Below are positions 34,747 to 36,520 of a stretch of DNA of 36,520 nucleotides, piece by piece. Below the pieces are notes generated by a model. It did not search any database. It was not told the DNA's origin and worked only from the letters and a program-made list of their open reading frames with translations. Source of the stretch: Clostridiales bacterium VE202-21 (lineage in GTDB: Bacteria > Bacillota > Clostridia > Lachnospirales > Lachnospiraceae). Position 1 is the stretch's first letter, and each line of letters starts with the position of its first letter. Where the stretch lies: contig BAIF02000086.1 of NCBI GenBank assembly GCA_000509105.1, positions 1-36,520 on the forward strand, written 5' to 3'. Position numbers and translations under genes: made by a program.

Positions 34747-35543
34747 TGAATGCCGCGTTGTTTAAAAAGGAAATAAAATCAAACTGGCTATTGCTTGTTA
34801 TTTTTCTGGCAGTACTCAGTGTGTATGGAAGCATGATTACAATCATGTTTGACCCGAAAATGGGTGACAGTTTAAAGCTGATGGCAGAAAGTATGCCGGG
34901 CATCTTCTCGGCCTTCGGCATGGATAGTCCCGGAACGACCCTGTTGCAGTTTGTTTCAAGCTATTTGTATGGCTGGCTTTTTATCGGTTTTCCCGGAGTG
35001 TTTATTATTATTCTGACTAATAGGCTGTCTGCAAAATATGTAGACAATGGATCAATGGCATATCTGCTGGCTGCTCCGGTAAAACGCTGGAGGATTATGC
35101 TGACACAGGCGGTCTTCATGATTCTGTGCCTGGTCATTATGGTAGGATTTGCGACGGTGCTGATACTTGCTTTCAGTGAGGGAATGTTTCCTGGAGAAAT
35201 GGAAATCAAAGCATTTCTGAGAGTAAATATAGGATTGCTGGGGCTGCTGATATTTTTAGGCGGTGTAGGGTTCTGCGCATCCTGTTTCTGTAACGAATCC
35301 AAATATTCCTCGTCAATCAGTACAGCAGTATTAGTATATTCCCTATTGGTACAGATGCTTTCCAGAGTAGGGGATAAATTTGAAAACCTGAAGTATGCAA
35401 CTCCGCTGACATTATTTAATGTTGATGGATTGGGTGCAGGTGACGGTGAAGCATGGATGACATGCATCATTTTGTATGCAGCCGGGCTGGTGCTTATCGG
35501 GATTGGGATTGTTCGGTTTAGTAAGCGGGATCTGCCGCTTTAA
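34746..35543 (+). CDS. ABC-2 type exporter permease
   Basis: A 265-residue membrane protein with about six hydrophobic segments, starting LFKKEIKSNWLLLVIFLAVLS. It has the long extracellular loop after TM1 and the GSMAYLLAAPVKRWRIMLTQA segment typical of ABC-2 permeases in TetR-regulated exporters. It is translationally coupled to the ATPase at 33850. The cassette probably exports a toxic compound that the TetR protein senses; substrate unknown. Confidence 0.92.
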   Translation: MNAALFKKEIKSNWLLLVIFLAVLSVYGSMITIMFDPKMGDSLKLMAESMPGIFSAFGMDSPGTTLLQFVSSYLYGWLFIGFPGVFIIILTNRLSAKYVDNGSMAYLLAAPVKRWRIMLTQAVFMILCLVIMVGFATVLILAFSEGMFPGEMEIKAFLRVNIGLLGLLIFLGGVGFCASCFCNESKYSSSISTAVLVYSLLVQMLSRVGDKFENLKYATPLTLFNVDGLGAGDGEAWMTCIILYAAGLVLIGIGIVRFSKRDLPL

Positions 35544-35645
35544 TCATAATTGTAGGAAAATAATACATGAAGTATAAGAGCATAGCGGTGTATGTGACTT
35601 TTCGGATGAAAGTGTACTGACATTCTTTATCATAATACTTCTCCG

Positions 35646-35651
35646 TATAAT
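35646..35651 (+). promoter_or_regulatory. -10 box of the right-hand recombinase gene
   Basis: A perfect TATAAT 42 bp upstream of the ATG. The -35 is poor (TTCTTT at 18 bp). No inverted crossover sites like those at 21004-21204 were seen in the 150-bp upstream spacer. Confidence 0.4.
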
Positions 35652-35693
35652 GGGAATGATATTATCAAAAAAATTGTTCTCAGGAGGAAAAGC

Positions 35694-36520
35694 ATGTACA
35701 AAGTGAATCAGGATCATCTTATTTCGTATGAAAAATATTTAACGGAAGAGGAAAAAAGCAAAGCCACTATTGAAAAATACATGAGAGATATCCGTTGTTT
35801 TATAGGGTTTTTAAAGAACGGGTGCGTCAGCAAAGAACGGACAATTGCCTACAAAGAATATCTGTCTGAAAAATACGCTCCCGCCAGTGTGAATTCTATG
35901 CTGGTATCACTTAATTGTTTTCTGCGCTATACAGGCGGGCAGGACTATTGTGTAAAATTATTGAAAATCCAGAAACAGATCTTTGCCTCAGAAGATAAAG
36001 AACTGAGCAGGCAGGAATACCAGCGTTTGGTGAAAGCTGCCGGCAATACAAGGATGGCATTTATCATCCGTACGATCTGCGGTACAGGCATCAGGGTAAG
36101 TGAACTGGAGTATATCACAGTAGAGGCTGTCAGGGCCGGTAAAGCTATTGTCCACTGTAAAAACAAGACACGGGCCATATTCATTCCGGCAGCGCTTCAG
36201 AAAATATTATTAAAGTATATAAAAGAAACAGGTCTAAAAAATGGAACAGTATTCGTAAGCAGAAATGGAAAACCCCTCAATCGTAAAAACATTTGGAGAG
36301 ACATGAAAGCCTTGTGCACAAGGGCCGGGATATCTGAACATAAGGTATTTCCGCATAATCTCCGCCACTTATTTGCCAGGACATTTTATTCGATGGAGAA
36401 GGATGTCGTGCGGCTTGCAGATCTGCTTGGGCACAGCAGCATAAACACAACGCGTATCTATACGATTAGCACGGGAAGGCAGCATATGAATTGTCTGGAA
36501 CGTGTACAGATGTGCCTGAT
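35694..36520 (+). CDS. Tyrosine recombinase, 3' end beyond the window
   Basis: The frame is open to the window edge (275 codons seen). The N-terminal core-binding domain is KATIEKYMRDIRCFIGFL. Catalytic residues are R134 (GTGIRVSEL), probable Lys158, H221 and R224 (PHNLRHLFAR), H247 (LGHSS) and Y256 (TRIYT). It is similar throughout to the recombinase at 21223, sharing the PHNLRHLFAR and NSMLVxLN motifs, so the two are paralogues. The start at 35694 follows CAGGAGG. Its crossover sites are probably to the right of this window, because the other copy has its sites beyond its 3' end (inference). Confidence 0.9.
   Translation, partial: MYKVNQDHLISYEKYLTEEEKSKATIEKYMRDIRCFIGFLKNGCVSKERTIAYKEYLSEKYAPASVNSMLVSLNCFLRYTGGQDYCVKLLKIQKQIFASEDKELSRQEYQRLVKAAGNTRMAFIIRTICGTGIRVSELEYITVEAVRAGKAIVHCKNKTRAIFIPAALQKILLKYIKETGLKNGTVFVSRNGKPLNRKNIWRDMKALCTRAGISEHKVFPHNLRHLFARTFYSMEKDVVRLADLLGHSSINTTRIYTISTGRQHMNCLERVQMCL

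Noticed and set aside
35544..35693. Second invertible segment upstream of the right-hand recombinase
   Set aside because: Only a 7-bp GAAGTAT/ATACTTC match was found; there are no dyad arms like those at 21004-21204.

Overview
The window looks like part of a Firmicutes (Clostridia) chromosome, most likely a gut Lachnospiraceae. The basis is strong AGGAGG-type ribosome binding sites, moderate GC, and gene families common in that group: DUF4317, a YesM/YesN-type kinase-regulator pair, GPH sugar symporter, corrinoid-type UROD-like protein, LarBCE. No rRNA, tRNA or CRISPR array was seen. This is inferred from gene content, not from a search.

Left part (1-11 kb): a degenerate Rpn-type nuclease/transposase remnant; an ABC-F ATPase; a nickel-pincer cofactor operon larB-larC-larE whose larE is broken by two frameshifts; a frameshifted SGNH hydrolase; an AraC regulator divergent from a UROD-like gene; then a gene-free stretch with a ~296-bp palindrome (58-bp perfect arms); then a frameshifted serine hydrolase.

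Middle (11-20 kb): a carbohydrate-uptake locus, all on the + strand. It has a lipoprotein binding protein, two permeases, a YesN-like response regulator, a YesM-like sensor kinase, a frameshifted GPH symporter and an aldo/keto reductase. An intrinsic terminator/attenuator separates the binding protein from the permeases.

Switch region (20.3-22.1 kb): the standout feature. A tyrosine recombinase lies next to two inverted 32-bp sites, each with recombinase-type dyad arms around a 6-bp core. The sites bracket about 150 bp carrying a TTGACA promoter. This has the anatomy of an invertible promoter. As assembled, the promoter points at a terminator and the recombinase 3' end. Inverted, it would point at a small zinc-ribbon gene. 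A paralogous recombinase begins at the right edge of the window.

Right part (22.4-36.5 kb): an HD-GYP protein, a MATE exporter with a long possibly structured leader, a MITE-like insertion with 19-bp direct repeats, a DUF4317 protein, a double-HTH GntR-type regulator next to a cytosolic PAS hybrid kinase with two receiver domains, a MalY/PatB aminotransferase, and a TetR-ABC exporter cassette. The spacer of that cassette holds the remains of a second tetR copy.

Five frameshifts in four genes, plus several long palindromes, suggest either local decay of accessory genes or sequencing indels. Sequence alone cannot separate these.
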